Notes: generated by a model not told the origin, from the letters alone. Positions 25,820-33,898 are shown, counted from the stretch's first letter. The stretch is DNA of 64,000 nucleotides from Natrinema amylolyticus_A (GCF_042678045.1 NZ_JBHUDI010000004.1:1-64000), one strand, 5' to 3'. A program made the numbers and translations.

Positions 25820-25829
25820 GGTAACACAG
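25811..25829 (-). promoter_or_regulatory. Palindromic operator over the RHH gene start
   Basis: CTGTGT (25811-25816) and ACACAG (25824-25829) are perfect inverted repeats flanking CATGGTA, which contains the start codon. A TATA-like ACTATACCC lies at 25844-25852, 29 bases before the ATG, so the palindrome would cover the transcription start. The same motif was not found near cbiM. Confidence 0.5.
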
Positions 25830-25890
25830 GGGAACCCGAGACGGGTATAGTTCACGCACTCGGGCGATCGATGTTGGGTCGCCAACGGAC

Positions 25891-26391
25891 TCACTCGGTC
25901 CGTAACTCGACTGTTAGCTCTCCGTCCGTGACAGTCACAACGTACATCGTCGCGCGGTCAGCGGGGTCTGCACCGGTCGCGCTGCCGGGGTTGAGCACCC
26001 GCACACCGTCGACGGTCGTGTCGACGACCTCGTGGGTATGACCCGCGACAGCGACCGGCTCGGCGGTGGCCGCTTCGGCTCGGGTGGTCTCGACGACCCG
26101 TCGCTGCCAGCCCGCCAGCGATCCGGCCCCGTGGGTCACCGCGAACGTCACGCCCGCGATCTCGAGCGTCTCCGAGTGGGGCAGTTCGAGCGTCGGCGGA
26201 TCGGTGTTTCCACGGACGGCGGTCAGGTTCCCGTTCGCGAGAGCTGCGATCCGGTCGTAGGCCCGTTGCGAGTCGAAATCGCCCGCGTGGATCGCGTGGT
26301 CGGCTCGCTCGAGTTCGGCGCCGACCCAGTCGGGGACGGCGCGCTCGCGGGAGGGGACGTGTGTGTCGGAGACGATCACAACTCGTGGCAT
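25891..26391 (-). CDS. Metallophosphoesterase, YfcE/MJ0936 type
   Basis: The 166-residue protein is a compact calcineurin-like phosphodiesterase. Metal ligands are Asp9 and His11 (SDTHVPS), Asp38 (AGDFD), Asn62 (VRGNTD), a His in VTHGAG, and the final GHTH pair. Length and motifs match MJ0936/YfcE enzymes that cleave phosphodiesters with Mn2+ or Ni2+. The physiological substrate is unknown. It diverges from the Nudix-eIF2B gene, with 61 bases between starts. Confidence 0.9.
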   Translation of the reverse strand: MPRVVIVSDTHVPSRERAVPDWVGAELERADHAIHAGDFDSQRAYDRIAALANGNLTAVRGNTDPPTLELPHSETLEIAGVTFAVTHGAGSLAGWQRRVVETTRAEAATAEPVAVAGHTHEVVDTTVDGVRVLNPGSATGADPADRATMYVVTVTDGELTVELRTE

Positions 26392-26452
26392 GTGTGGGCC
26401 GACGACGGCCAGTCCCGAAAGCGATTCCCCCCGCGCGCTCGTGTCTCCGCCT

Positions 26453-27838
26453 ATGACCGAGAATGCAGGACGCGACGTCGATGGCGACGACTCGGCCGCG
26501 AGCCACGTCGTCACCGCGTTCCTCCGGCACCGCGGCGAGATCCTCCTGTTGTGCCGCAGCGACGCGGTCGGCACCTACACGGGCCAGTGGGGTGGCGTCT
26601 CCGGCTTCGCGGAAGGCCAACCCGACGAACAGGTCTACGTCGAGATCAGTGAGGAAACCGGCCTCGAGCCCGATACCGTTTCGCTCGTCCGCTCCGGGCG
26701 GGCGGTCGAATTCGAGGACCCAACCCTCGAGCGCGAGTGGGTCGTCCACCCCTATCTGTTCGACTGTGAGACTCGCGAGATCGAACTGAGCGAGGAACAC
26801 GACACCGCCAAGTGGGTCTCTCCGACGACGATCCTCGAGTCCGTCGGCGACGACCGCGAGACGGTGCCGAAGCTGTGGACCGCCTACGAGCGCGTCGCTC
26901 CCACCGTCCGGTCGATCGCGGCCGACGACGAACACGGCGCTGCATACCTGTCGGTGCGCGCACTCGAGGTGGTGCGCGATCGAGCGGGGCTGCTCGTCGC
27001 CGAGCGCAGCGAGTTCGGCGCGGACCCCGACGGCGAGTGGGACGAACTCGCGGAACTCGCTGGTCGATTGCTCAAGGCCCGGCCGTCGATGGCCGTGCTC
27101 CGCAATCGAGTGAATCGAGCGATGGCCGACGCGGATGGCGAAGACGGGGGCGCACCGGACGTCCACGACGCGGCGCTGTCGGGGATCGACCGCGCGCTCG
27201 CGGCCGATACGGACGCCGCGGCAACCGCCGCCGAGCGCATCGACGGCACCATCGCAACGCTCTCGCGGTCGGGGACTGTCCTCGAGGCACTCGAACAGGC
27301 CACTCCCTCGCGGGTGTTCGTTGCGGAATCGCGGCCGGCCCGTGAGGGGGTCGCCGTCGCAGAGGAGCTGGCCGAGACGACCGACAGCACCGTCACGGTC
27401 CACACCGATGCGGCGGTCGCGCACGTGCTCGCACGCGAGGACATCGAGCGGGTGGTCGTCGGCGCGGATACCATCCTCCCCGACGGTGCCGTGGTGAACA
27501 AGACCGGGACGCGCACGCTGGCAATTGCTGCCGCCCGCGAAGGGATTCCGGTCACAGTCGTCGCAGCCACGGACAAGGTCTCGACCCGCGAGGACGTCAA
27601 CCTCGAGTCCGGCGACCGAACCGCGGTCTACGACGGTGACGCAGCTGTCGACGTGCTGAACCCGACGTTCGACGTGACGCCTGCCGACTGCGTGACCGAG
27701 GTCAGTACTGAGCGTGGGGCGCTCGAGCCCGGTGCCATCGAGGACGTGGCCGAGGAACTGCGCGGACTCGAGGCCTGGCGTGACGGCGGGGAGCCGACGG
27801 AGCGGGAAGCGACAGACCGAAACCCCTCGAGAGAGTAG
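26453..27838 (+). CDS. Nudix domain fused to eIF2B-like / R15P isomerase-like domain
   Basis: The 461-residue protein has a Nudix domain (about 15-145) and an eIF2B-alpha-like domain (about 190-440; VFVAESRPAREGVAVAEEL, VVVGADTILPDGAVVNKTGT, VVAATDKV). The latter is shared by eIF2B subunits, methylthioribose-1-P isomerase and ribose-1,5-bisphosphate isomerase. The Nudix box is degenerate: the R-E-x-x-E-E core reads V-E-I-S-E-E-T-G and the upstream Glu is out of place. A role in the archaeal NMP/ribose-1,5-bisphosphate pathway or in sensing nucleotides is possible. ATG at 26453 starts the Nudix fold. Confidence 0.85.
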   Translation: MTENAGRDVDGDDSAASHVVTAFLRHRGEILLLCRSDAVGTYTGQWGGVSGFAEGQPDEQVYVEISEETGLEPDTVSLVRSGRAVEFEDPTLEREWVVHPYLFDCETREIELSEEHDTAKWVSPTTILESVGDDRETVPKLWTAYERVAPTVRSIAADDEHGAAYLSVRALEVVRDRAGLLVAERSEFGADPDGEWDELAELAGRLLKARPSMAVLRNRVNRAMADADGEDGGAPDVHDAALSGIDRALAADTDAAATAAERIDGTIATLSRSGTVLEALEQATPSRVFVAESRPAREGVAVAEELAETTDSTVTVHTDAAVAHVLAREDIERVVVGADTILPDGAVVNKTGTRTLAIAAAREGIPVTVVAATDKVSTREDVNLESGDRTAVYDGDAAVDVLNPTFDVTPADCVTEVSTERGALEPGAIEDVAEELRGLEAWRDGGEPTEREATDRNPSRE

Positions 27839-27988
27839 CGCCGCATGGCGGCCGTGACGAAGTGTTACCCCCACCGAGCCCCGTGTGACGAGGGATTTTC
27901 CCGAGCCGCCATTCTGCTGACCGCGGAGTCTACAGTGGACGTGTAACTCAGTACGTCGCAGCCGCGAGCTCGTCCGTTGTCGGGTCGT

Positions 27989-28177
27989 TCATCCCCAGAT
28001 CGTGGCGTTCCCGACGCAGTAGAACAACGCGATCCAGCCGACGAACAGCCCGGCGACGACCACCGCAAAGTCCGCCAGACACGTTCCGACGACGACACAG
28101 TAGCCGATTCCGATCGTCAGTAACAGCAACGAAACGCCGAACAGAACGTGGCACCGTCGCGCTGTTTCCGGATCCAT
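27989..28177 (-). CDS. Small two-helix membrane protein (62 aa)
   Basis: The 62-residue protein starts MDPETARRC and has two membrane helices (about 11-31 and 36-56) with four cysteines. I recognise no family. A TGTATACA box (28200-28208) is centred 27 bases before the ATG, so it looks like a real leaderless gene. The upstream in-frame ATG at 28192 is rejected because of this spacing. Confidence 0.6.
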   Translation of the reverse strand: MDPETARRCHVLFGVSLLLLTIGIGYCVVVGTCLADFAVVVAGLFVGWIALFYCVGNATIWG

Positions 28178-28479
28178 ACACCGCCGTATCACGATCTACT
28201 GTATACATCTTTGTCATGGATTGACATGTGTCACGAACCTGTGGTAGTAACGGAGCGCGAAACCCGACCCGTCCGACTCGACTCCTTGGAGAGGGCTTCA
28301 CCATGAGGGGTGCGCTCGTGGCCACTACGGCAGTCTCCTGTCGCGACTGACTAATAATTCGAAATTGAAACGATCACTAGACGTGACTGACAGGTGTGTA
28401 GATAGCTTGCGCTGTGTCCGCCATCGGGCGGGGGTGTCCGGTGCAAAGCTTCAATTCCGAGTCGGGTCTAGTCGCGTCC
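28178..28479. other. Intergenic, about 300 bases, with possible eroded repeat
   Basis: The region holds the promoter of the small membrane gene and an AT-rich stretch at 28340-28380. CTACGGCAGTCTCCTGTCGC (28325-28344) and GTGACTGACAGGTGTGTAG (28383-28401) resemble the outer arms of the 86-bp palindromes without the GC-rich core. Confidence 0.45.
28324..28402. repeat. Possible degenerate 86-bp palindrome
   Basis: About 79 bases with outer arms resembling copies A-D (TACGG..CTCCTGTC and GACTGACAGG..GT). The interior is AT-rich, with no GC hairpin. It does not abut a stop codon. It could be a chance match or an eroded copy. Confidence 0.25.
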
Positions 28480-29409
28480 ATGGATTTCGAACTCGAGCGA
28501 CTCGGCGTTCACGAGTCAGTCGAGGCGGTGTTTCCCCCGGCAGAACTCGTCACGTATCTCACCGACCTGCCGGCAGAGGTCGCGGTCGTCGACGACGACG
28601 GCATCGACGACTGCGACGGGGTCGTCACCCTCGCGTATCGCGAGGCCTTCCTCGAATTGGACTGGATCCACTCGATCCAGGCGGGGTACGATCGGTTCCC
28701 GCTCGACGTTCTCGAGGACCACGACGTGATCCTCACGAACAGCGCGGGGATCCACGACCGAACCATCGGCGAGACGGTCGCGAGCTACCTGCTCATGTTC
28801 GCTCGACGGCTCCACGACCACGTTGCGAACCAGCAGGAGCGCCGCTGGGATCGCCCCGAGTGGGACGAGGCGTTCACGCTGCCAGGTGCGACGGCCTGTG
28901 TCGTCGGAACCGGGACGCTGGGAAGCGGCGTGGCGGAGACCCTGGGTGCACTCGGGGTCCGCGTGACGGGGGTTCGCCGTTCCGGCGATCCCGTCCCCGG
29001 CTTCGACGAGGTCTACGCGACCGATCGGCTGCTCGAGGCGATCGGCGACGTCGAGTTCGTGATCGTCACCGTCCCGTTGACCGACGAGACACACCACCTG
29101 TTCGACGCCGAGGCCTTCGATGCGATGCGCGACGACGCTTATTTCGTGAACGTCGCCCGGGGATCGGTCGTCGACGAACCGGCCTTGATCGACGCGCTCG
29201 AGTCTGGCGAGCTCGCGGGGGCAGCGCTGGACGTCTTCGAGGAGGAACCACTGCCCGAGGAGTCCCCACTGTGGGGAATGGACGAGGTCATCATTTCGCC
29301 CCACTGCGCGGCCTACACGCGAGATTACTTCCGTGACGTGGGCGAGATCGTCCGCGAGAACGCCGATCGACTCGCCGACGGAGAGGAATTTTACAACCGC
29401 GTGGTCTGA
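28480..29409 (+). CDS. D-2-hydroxyacid dehydrogenase
   Basis: The 309-residue protein is a D-isomer-specific 2-hydroxyacid dehydrogenase. The NAD-binding loop is VVGTGTLGSGVAETL (about 148-162), and the catalytic Arg/Glu/His regions are VNVARGSVVDEPAL, ALDVFEEEPLPEESPLW and ISPHCAAYT. It reduces a 2-oxoacid or oxidises a D-hydroxyacid; the substrate cannot be told. The GTGTLG loop differs from the common GxGxxG only in spacing of small residues. ATG at 28480 fits the acidic MDFELERLGV start. Confidence 0.88.
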   Translation: MDFELERLGVHESVEAVFPPAELVTYLTDLPAEVAVVDDDGIDDCDGVVTLAYREAFLELDWIHSIQAGYDRFPLDVLEDHDVILTNSAGIHDRTIGETVASYLLMFARRLHDHVANQQERRWDRPEWDEAFTLPGATACVVGTGTLGSGVAETLGALGVRVTGVRRSGDPVPGFDEVYATDRLLEAIGDVEFVIVTVPLTDETHHLFDAEAFDAMRDDAYFVNVARGSVVDEPALIDALESGELAGAALDVFEEEPLPEESPLWGMDEVIISPHCAAYTRDYFRDVGEIVRENADRLADGEEFYNRVV

Positions 29410-29631
29410 GCGTGGGATCGACTCGAGAGCAGTGACAGCTGGGTCTCGAGTAGCTGCAATTGCGAACGTGGCTGGACGCGATGTGGATGTAACCATCTGT
29501 GAGATAATTCAATTCTGAGTACACTGGCCGGGCGCACGGCTCGAGTACTACGAGAGCCGTGTAACCCGGGGAAGGGCAGGCGCTTACCAGATATTCACCG
29601 CGACCGAGGCCTGCGCGGCGCGTAGCGCCGC

Positions 29632-29657
29632 NNNNNNNNNNNNNNNNNNNNNNNNNN
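29632..29657. other. Assembly gap (26 N)
   Basis: The 26 Ns directly abut a perfect GCGGCGC-GTA-GCGCCGC hairpin. The true length is unknown, and the surrounding self-complementary GC-rich DNA probably caused the break. Confidence 0.98.
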
Positions 29658-29761
29658 GCGAAGTCGAACGACCGAAGGTCGTGAGACAGGCCGAGCGAGC
29701 GGGCCGACGACCGATGTGGAGAGCGCGGCGCGCTCGGAACAGAGGGAGGAGTGCTTTTGAT

Positions 29762-29834
29762 CAACCGTTTACCGAGGGACGTCACGCTGTGTGGCGAAGC
29801 CGCCAGCGTGACAGACTGCAGCGTAAAAGGTTGG
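29762..29834 (-). terminator. Long imperfect hairpin after engB
   Basis: CAACCGTTTAC and GTAAAAGGTTG form outer arms with one mismatch, GTCACGCTG (29781-29789) and CAGCGTGAC (29804-29812) form nine perfect inner pairs, and GGC-GAA-GCC closes the tip. It starts one base past the engB stop codon, so a terminator or 3'-end protecting role is likely. Confidence 0.5.
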
Positions 29835-29835
29835 T

Positions 29836-30453
29836 TTAGAAGAACTTGAACAGATCGTCCCGGTTCTGTTCATGCAGATGCTCCCGGACGGCCTCGTACA
29901 GCGGGTCGAGCTGGCCCTTCTTTGCACTGATCGGTGCGATGACTTCTTGCCACTGTTTCCACGGCGGATACAGCCCGAGGCGGTCACAGAGTTCGTTCAG
30001 CCGTTCGTCTTCGTCGTCGACCTTGTCCATCTTGTTGACGGCGACGACGGTCGGGATGCCGAGATCCCGCAGGAAGTGGAACATCTCGACGTCGTAGGGG
30101 ATCTCGTCGGGGCCGGAGTGGCGGTCGATGATGTCGACGACGCTCTTGCCGTCGACGACGAGGATTGCGACGAGGATGTTGTCGGCGTACTCCTCGAGGT
30201 AGCGGACGATCTCGGTCTTGATCTCCTCGCGGTAGTCTTCGTCGACGCCACTCATGAAGCCGAAGCCGGGAAGATCGGTGATGACGAAGTCCTCGGGCGC
30301 CCAGTCGTAGTGGTTGGGCGAACGGGTGACGCCGGGTTTGCCTCCGGTGTCGAAGCTGTGGCCGGTGAGCTCGCGCATGAGCGTGGACTTGCCCACGTTC
30401 GAGCGGCCGACGAGCGCCACCTCGGCCTCTCGGTTGGGGCGGGTATCGAACAT
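29836..30453 (-). CDS. engB: EngB-type GTP-binding protein
   Basis: The 205-residue protein is a TrmE-Era-EngA-EngB-family GTPase. G1 is GRSNVGKST (about 16-24), G3 is DLPGFGFM, G4 is NKMD and G5 is SAKKG. EngB/YihA acts in large-subunit ribosome assembly in bacteria; the archaeal role is probably similar. ATG at 30453 gives MFDTRPNREAEVALVG, the family start, and a TGTATAAACC box (30478-30487) lies about 30 bases upstream. Confidence 0.92.
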   Translation of the reverse strand: MFDTRPNREAEVALVGRSNVGKSTLMRELTGHSFDTGGKPGVTRSPNHYDWAPEDFVITDLPGFGFMSGVDEDYREEIKTEIVRYLEEYADNILVAILVVDGKSVVDIIDRHSGPDEIPYDVEMFHFLRDLGIPTVVAVNKMDKVDDEDERLNELCDRLGLYPPWKQWQEVIAPISAKKGQLDPLYEAVREHLHEQNRDDLFKFF

Positions 30454-30570
30454 ACGCCGCTGTAGGGGCGTCGCGGGTTTATACACACCGCGATCGGAAC
30501 GCCGGGCGGCACGCTCGAGCGTGCTGGCACGGGCCGAACTTGTCCTCCGGTGTGGGGCTGAATGCCCCGA

Positions 30571-30579
30571 AGTTATACG
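30571..30579 (+). promoter_or_regulatory. TATA box of the DUF389 gene
   Basis: AGTTATACG is centred about 27 bases before the GTG at 30603, so the transcript should be leaderless from that GTG. A small GGGGC-TGAAT-GCCCC hairpin (30555-30568) lies directly upstream. Confidence 0.55.
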
Positions 30580-30602
30580 ACCGGGGTCCGTCACCACTCG
30601 AC

Positions 30603-31895
30603 GTGCGGCTCGTACAGTTGACGGTACCGACGGGCAAGCGACAGGCGATCCTCGAGACCCTCGACAAGCGAAAGATCGACTACGTCGTGACCGACGAGAA
30701 GAGCAGTCGGGAGTATACGGCAGTCGTCTATTTTCCACTGCCGGACGCGGCCGTCGAACCGGTGCTCGACGAAATTCAGGAGACGGGAATCGACGAGGAC
30801 GCCTACACGGTCGTTGTCGACGCCGAGACAGTCGTCTCCCGGCGGTTTCAGGCGCTGCGCGAGGAGTACGAGGACGGCGACGTGGGCTCGGATCGGATCT
30901 CGCGCCAGGAACTGCAGGCCGAGGCCGACGACCTGACGCCGAGTTTGCCCGTCTACGTGGTAATGACGATCATCAGCGCCGTCGTCGCGACCGCGGGGCT
31001 GTTGTTGGACTCGCCGGCGGTCGTCGTCGGGTCGATGGTGATCGCGCCCCTGATCGGCCCAGCGCTCGGGGCCAGCGTCGGGACCGTCGTCGACGACGAG
31101 GAACTGTTCACCGAGAGCGTCACCTACCAAATTATCGGCGTCGTGGTCGCGATCGCGGCCGCTGCGATCTTCGCAGTGCTCGTTCGGTCGATGAATATCG
31201 TTCCTCCCGATCTCGTTCTCTCGAGCGTTGGCGAGATCTCCGAACGGCTCGCGCCCGACCTGTTGTCGCTCGTCATCGCACTCGGTGCGGGTATCGCGGG
31301 GGTCGTCAGCATCGCGACGGGAACGTCCGTCGCGCTCGTCGGTGTGATGATCGCGGCGGCGTTGATCCCGCCCGCTGGCGTCGCAGGGATCACGCTTGCG
31401 TGGGGCCAACCGACGGCCGCGATCGGCGCGACGGTGCTCGTCCTCGTCAACCTGCTGTCGGTGGACCTTGCCGGCCTCTTGACGCTGTGGTACGTCGGCT
31501 ACCGTCCGGAGAACCTGTTTGCCCTCGGCGAGACGGAACAACGTGTTCGCCGGCGGATCGTCGGCCTCGGCGTCATCGTTCTCGTCTTCGCGATCTTTCT
31601 CGGCGGTATTACCTACGCCTCCTACGAGACCGGAAACTTCGAACAGGACGCCCGCGAGGAAATCGAGGCGGTCCTCACACAGGAGCAATACGAGGACTAT
31701 CAGTTACTCGAGTTCGAGGTCGTCCTGGACGACAACTACCCGTTCCGAAATCCGGACCGAGTGGTCGTGACGATCGGCGGCCCGCCGGGCGAGTCGGCGC
31801 CCGAGCTGGCCGATATGTTAAACGAGCGGATCAACGACCACACTGACGAGCCGGTCACGGTCGAGATCAGATACGTCGAAATCCTCGAGCGCTAG
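30603..31895 (+). CDS. DUF389 (TIGR00341-type) membrane protein
   Basis: The 430-residue protein has an N-terminal soluble ACT-like part (RLVQLTVPTGKRQAILETLD, residues 2-21), then about six to seven helices with the DUF389 core GSMVIAPLIGPALG and ALIPPAGVAGITLAWG, and a C-terminal soluble domain. The family is widespread and its transport or structural role is unsettled. The GTG at 30603 is chosen because the protein begins as in relatives and a TATA box lies 27 bases before it. Confidence 0.88.
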   Translation: MRLVQLTVPTGKRQAILETLDKRKIDYVVTDEKSSREYTAVVYFPLPDAAVEPVLDEIQETGIDEDAYTVVVDAETVVSRRFQALREEYEDGDVGSDRISRQELQAEADDLTPSLPVYVVMTIISAVVATAGLLLDSPAVVVGSMVIAPLIGPALGASVGTVVDDEELFTESVTYQIIGVVVAIAAAAIFAVLVRSMNIVPPDLVLSSVGEISERLAPDLLSLVIALGAGIAGVVSIATGTSVALVGVMIAAALIPPAGVAGITLAWGQPTAAIGATVLVLVNLLSVDLAGLLTLWYVGYRPENLFALGETEQRVRRRIVGLGVIVLVFAIFLGGITYASYETGNFEQDAREEIEAVLTQEQYEDYQLLEFEVVLDDNYPFRNPDRVVVTIGGPPGESAPELADMLNERINDHTDEPVTVEIRYVEILER

Positions 31896-31961
31896 CGTCT
31901 CCGCTCTTTCATCGCGACACGGTCGCAGTGGACGAGCGCCTCGATCGCTCGAGTGTCCCGG

Positions 31962-32945
31962 TTAGCCGTCGAACGGCAACTCGGGTTCGTACCCGATCGC
32001 CTCGACGGCGGCGTCGAGCACCGTCTCGACGTTCGAATCGGTCGTGATGCTCATGGTATAGTCGGCGGCGACTGCGTCGTCGAGTTCGTCCGCCTCGAAC
32101 CGGTCTGCCTTGTTCGCGATCGTCAGCACCGGTACCTCGTCGAACTGGGCGGCGATCGAGTCCCGAAGCTCGAGCTGTGAGTCGATCGGGTAGCCACATT
32201 CACCGGTGGGATCGACCATGACGAGCATGCAGTCGGCGAGGTGCTCGATGGCGCTGACCGCCTGGGATTCGATCTCGTTGCGATCCTGTGGCGGACGATC
32301 GAGCAGGCCGGGGGTGTCGACGATCTGGTACCGGATGTGATCGCGCTCGAAGTGGCCGACGCCGATCCCCTTCGTCGTGAAGGGGTAGGAGGCAGTCTCG
32401 CCGCGGGCGCTGGTGACGTCGTTGACGAACGACGACTTGCCGACGTTGGGGTAGCCGGCGACGACGATCGTCGGCGCGTCGGGGTCGATGTCGGGCAGGT
32501 CCCGCAGGTCGTTGCGCGATTCGTTGATGTAGAGCAGGTGATCGTCGATCTGCTCGACGATGTCCGCGAGCCGGGCGAAGGCCTGTTTCCGGTGTTTGCG
32601 CGCAGTGTCAACGTCGGTCTTGCGCAGGCGGGGCTGGTACTCCTCGTGGATCTCGCGGGCCTTCCGGCTGGCCCACATCACCTCCGACAGGGCCTGTCGG
32701 AGCTTGTCGACGTCGACGATCGCGTCGGCCAGCTCGTAGTAGAACGGATGGGCGTCGTACTCGAAGTCCGGCCACGCCGTCACCACGTTTTCCAGGTTAT
32801 CGGAGATGATATTCGCCGCCGTCTGGAGCATCGACTGCTGGGCCTCGAGGCCGCCTTTGGCCTTGCCGGCCCGCGCTGCCCGCGAAAACGCCTTGTCGAT
32901 CAACTCTTCCGACGTGGGCGTCGTCGGAAGGTCTTCGAAAATCAT
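31962..32945 (-). CDS. Nog1-type GTPase
   Basis: The 327-residue protein has a helical N-terminal domain (1-150) with the KAFSRAARAGKAKGG start of Nog1, then an Obg/Nog1 GTPase domain: G1 GYPNVGKSSF, G2 region FTTKGIGVGHF, G3 DTPGLLDRPP and G4 NKAD. Nog1 acts in 60S/50S assembly. It is shorter than eukaryotic Nog1 and lacks its C-terminal extension, as usual for archaea. A CCTTTTATGG box 27 bases upstream predicts a leaderless transcript. Confidence 0.9.
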   Translation of the reverse strand: MIFEDLPTTPTSEELIDKAFSRAARAGKAKGGLEAQQSMLQTAANIISDNLENVVTAWPDFEYDAHPFYYELADAIVDVDKLRQALSEVMWASRKAREIHEEYQPRLRKTDVDTARKHRKQAFARLADIVEQIDDHLLYINESRNDLRDLPDIDPDAPTIVVAGYPNVGKSSFVNDVTSARGETASYPFTTKGIGVGHFERDHIRYQIVDTPGLLDRPPQDRNEIESQAVSAIEHLADCMLVMVDPTGECGYPIDSQLELRDSIAAQFDEVPVLTIANKADRFEADELDDAVAADYTMSITTDSNVETVLDAAVEAIGYEPELPFDG

Positions 32946-32965
32946 GCTCCGACGTAGACGCTGCG

Positions 32966-32976
32966 ACCATAAAAGG
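32966..32976 (-). promoter_or_regulatory. TATA box of the Nog1-type gene
   Basis: Minus-strand CCCTTTTATGG is centred about 27 bases before the ATG at 32945. The divergent DUF5518 gene has a weaker AGCTTATCC at 32996-33004, 27 bases before its ATG. Confidence 0.5.
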
Positions 32977-33027
32977 GCGTCCGTTGGCCGCCGTCAGCTT
33001 ATCCCTGCCGCCGTCCTACACTCGAAT

Positions 33028-33399
33028 ATGACAAACTGGCGTGCCGTCTTCGTAGGGTTTCTCGTCGCGACCGTCGTCGGAATCGTCGGCCTCGTCGTGC
33101 CGGGCGTCGGCCAGCTCGTTGCAGGACTAGTTGGCGGCTTCGTCGCTGGTTACATGGCCGGCGGCGGGCTCGGCAGCGGTTTCTGGCACGGGTTGCTCGC
33201 AGGCTCGCTTGGCGGAATCATTGGCGGGCTACTCATTGGCGTCGCCGTCGGCCTCGCCGGGCTCGCGCTGGGTCCCCTCGGCGGTGCGATTTCCGGCGTT
33301 GCCGGGCTCGGGATCTTCATGTTCGCCGTCACGATCTCGATCGTGATGGCACTCGAGAGCGCGGTCGCCGGTGCCATCGGTGCTGCGGTCAGTGCCTGA
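33028..33399 (+). CDS. DUF5518 membrane protein
   Basis: The 123-residue protein is very Gly/Ala/Val-rich with about four membrane helices and repeated G-x-x-x-G packing motifs (VGGFVAGYMAGGGLGSGFW, GGIIGGLLIGVAVGLAG). It fits the haloarchaeal DUF5518 family, whose role is unknown. The start MTNWRAVFVGFLVATV is the family pattern. It is transcribed away from the Nog1 gene. Confidence 0.8.
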   Translation: MTNWRAVFVGFLVATVVGIVGLVVPGVGQLVAGLVGGFVAGYMAGGGLGSGFWHGLLAGSLGGIIGGLLIGVAVGLAGLALGPLGGAISGVAGLGIFMFAVTISIVMALESAVAGAIGAAVSA

Positions 33400-33432
33400 T
33401 CGTCGAAAAAACGGGGCGCCTCAAGTACGTTC

Positions 33433-33780
33433 TCAGGCCGAAGCCATCTCCCGACAGCTCTCGGCACACTCTGGCAGGATCTCCGCGCAGGCCTGGCAGT
33501 GGTCGTGATCGTGCTGTTCGCACTCTTCGGCACACTCCTCACAGAGGTCCGCACAGAGTTCGCCCAGTTCGGCGTGATACCCCGAGTTGCGGGCCATGAA
33601 TCGCGCGTGCAGCGACGCGATGTCGGCCACGTCACGGCAAAGCCGGATACAGCGAGCCATCTCCTCGCCTTCGTCTGCACAGGCGTCCGCACACCACTCA
33701 CAGACCTGGGCGGCCTCGAGGCAGTTGTCGATACACTCCTGCATGTGGTCGTCTGCGTGTTCGAGTTGTTGCAATGCCAT
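33433..33780 (-). CDS. Cys-rich four-helix copper-binding protein (DUF326/Csp-like)
   Basis: The 115-residue protein has 15 cysteines, mostly in C-x3-C and C-x2-C steps along helices (ECIDNCLEAAQVCEWCADAC; LCADLCEECAEECEQ), and a HDHDHC stretch. This is the pattern of the four-helix bundle copper-storage proteins (Csp1/Csp3, DUF326), which hold many Cu(I) ions in the bundle core. There is no signal peptide, so it is probably cytoplasmic like Csp3. Start is the ATG at 33780; a GTG one codon before is less likely. Confidence 0.88.
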   Translation of the reverse strand: MALQQLEHADDHMQECIDNCLEAAQVCEWCADACADEGEEMARCIRLCRDVADIASLHARFMARNSGYHAELGELCADLCEECAEECEQHDHDHCQACAEILPECAESCREMASA

Positions 33781-33898
33781 CACTCGGCGATTCGCTGCCC
33801 AGCCGATTCAAGCTCCTCGCGGACACTGCAAGCACGATGGCAGCCCTAACAGGCAGTACAAGTGGCTTTGAGCCGGCTGAACGCGGCTTAGTGGGGCT

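Larger units (their letters stand above)
29410..29835. other. Hairpin-rich non-coding block with assembly gap
   Basis: No gene is called. There are at least six stems: CCGGG/CCCGG plus CACGGCTC/GAGCCGTG (29528-29569), GCAGGC/GCCTGC (29576-29614), GCGGCGC/GCGCCGC (29615-29631), then 26 Ns, ACGACC/GGTCGT (29668-29682), GAGCGC/GCGCTC (29721-29735), and a long stem at 29762-29834. The density suggests a structured RNA or complex terminator region downstream of engB. I cannot match it to SRP or RNase P RNA. Confidence 0.5.

Noticed and set aside
25958..27874. 638-codon frame antisense to the phosphoesterase and Nudix-eIF2B region
   Set aside because: It is antisense to the Nudix-eIF2B gene and a different frame of the phosphoesterase; Arg/Gly-rich composition and no motifs.
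29410..29632. SRP RNA or RNase P RNA
   Set aside because: The hairpins do not show the conserved loops I know for either (no GGAA-type helix 8 with its partner strand, no P4 motifs).
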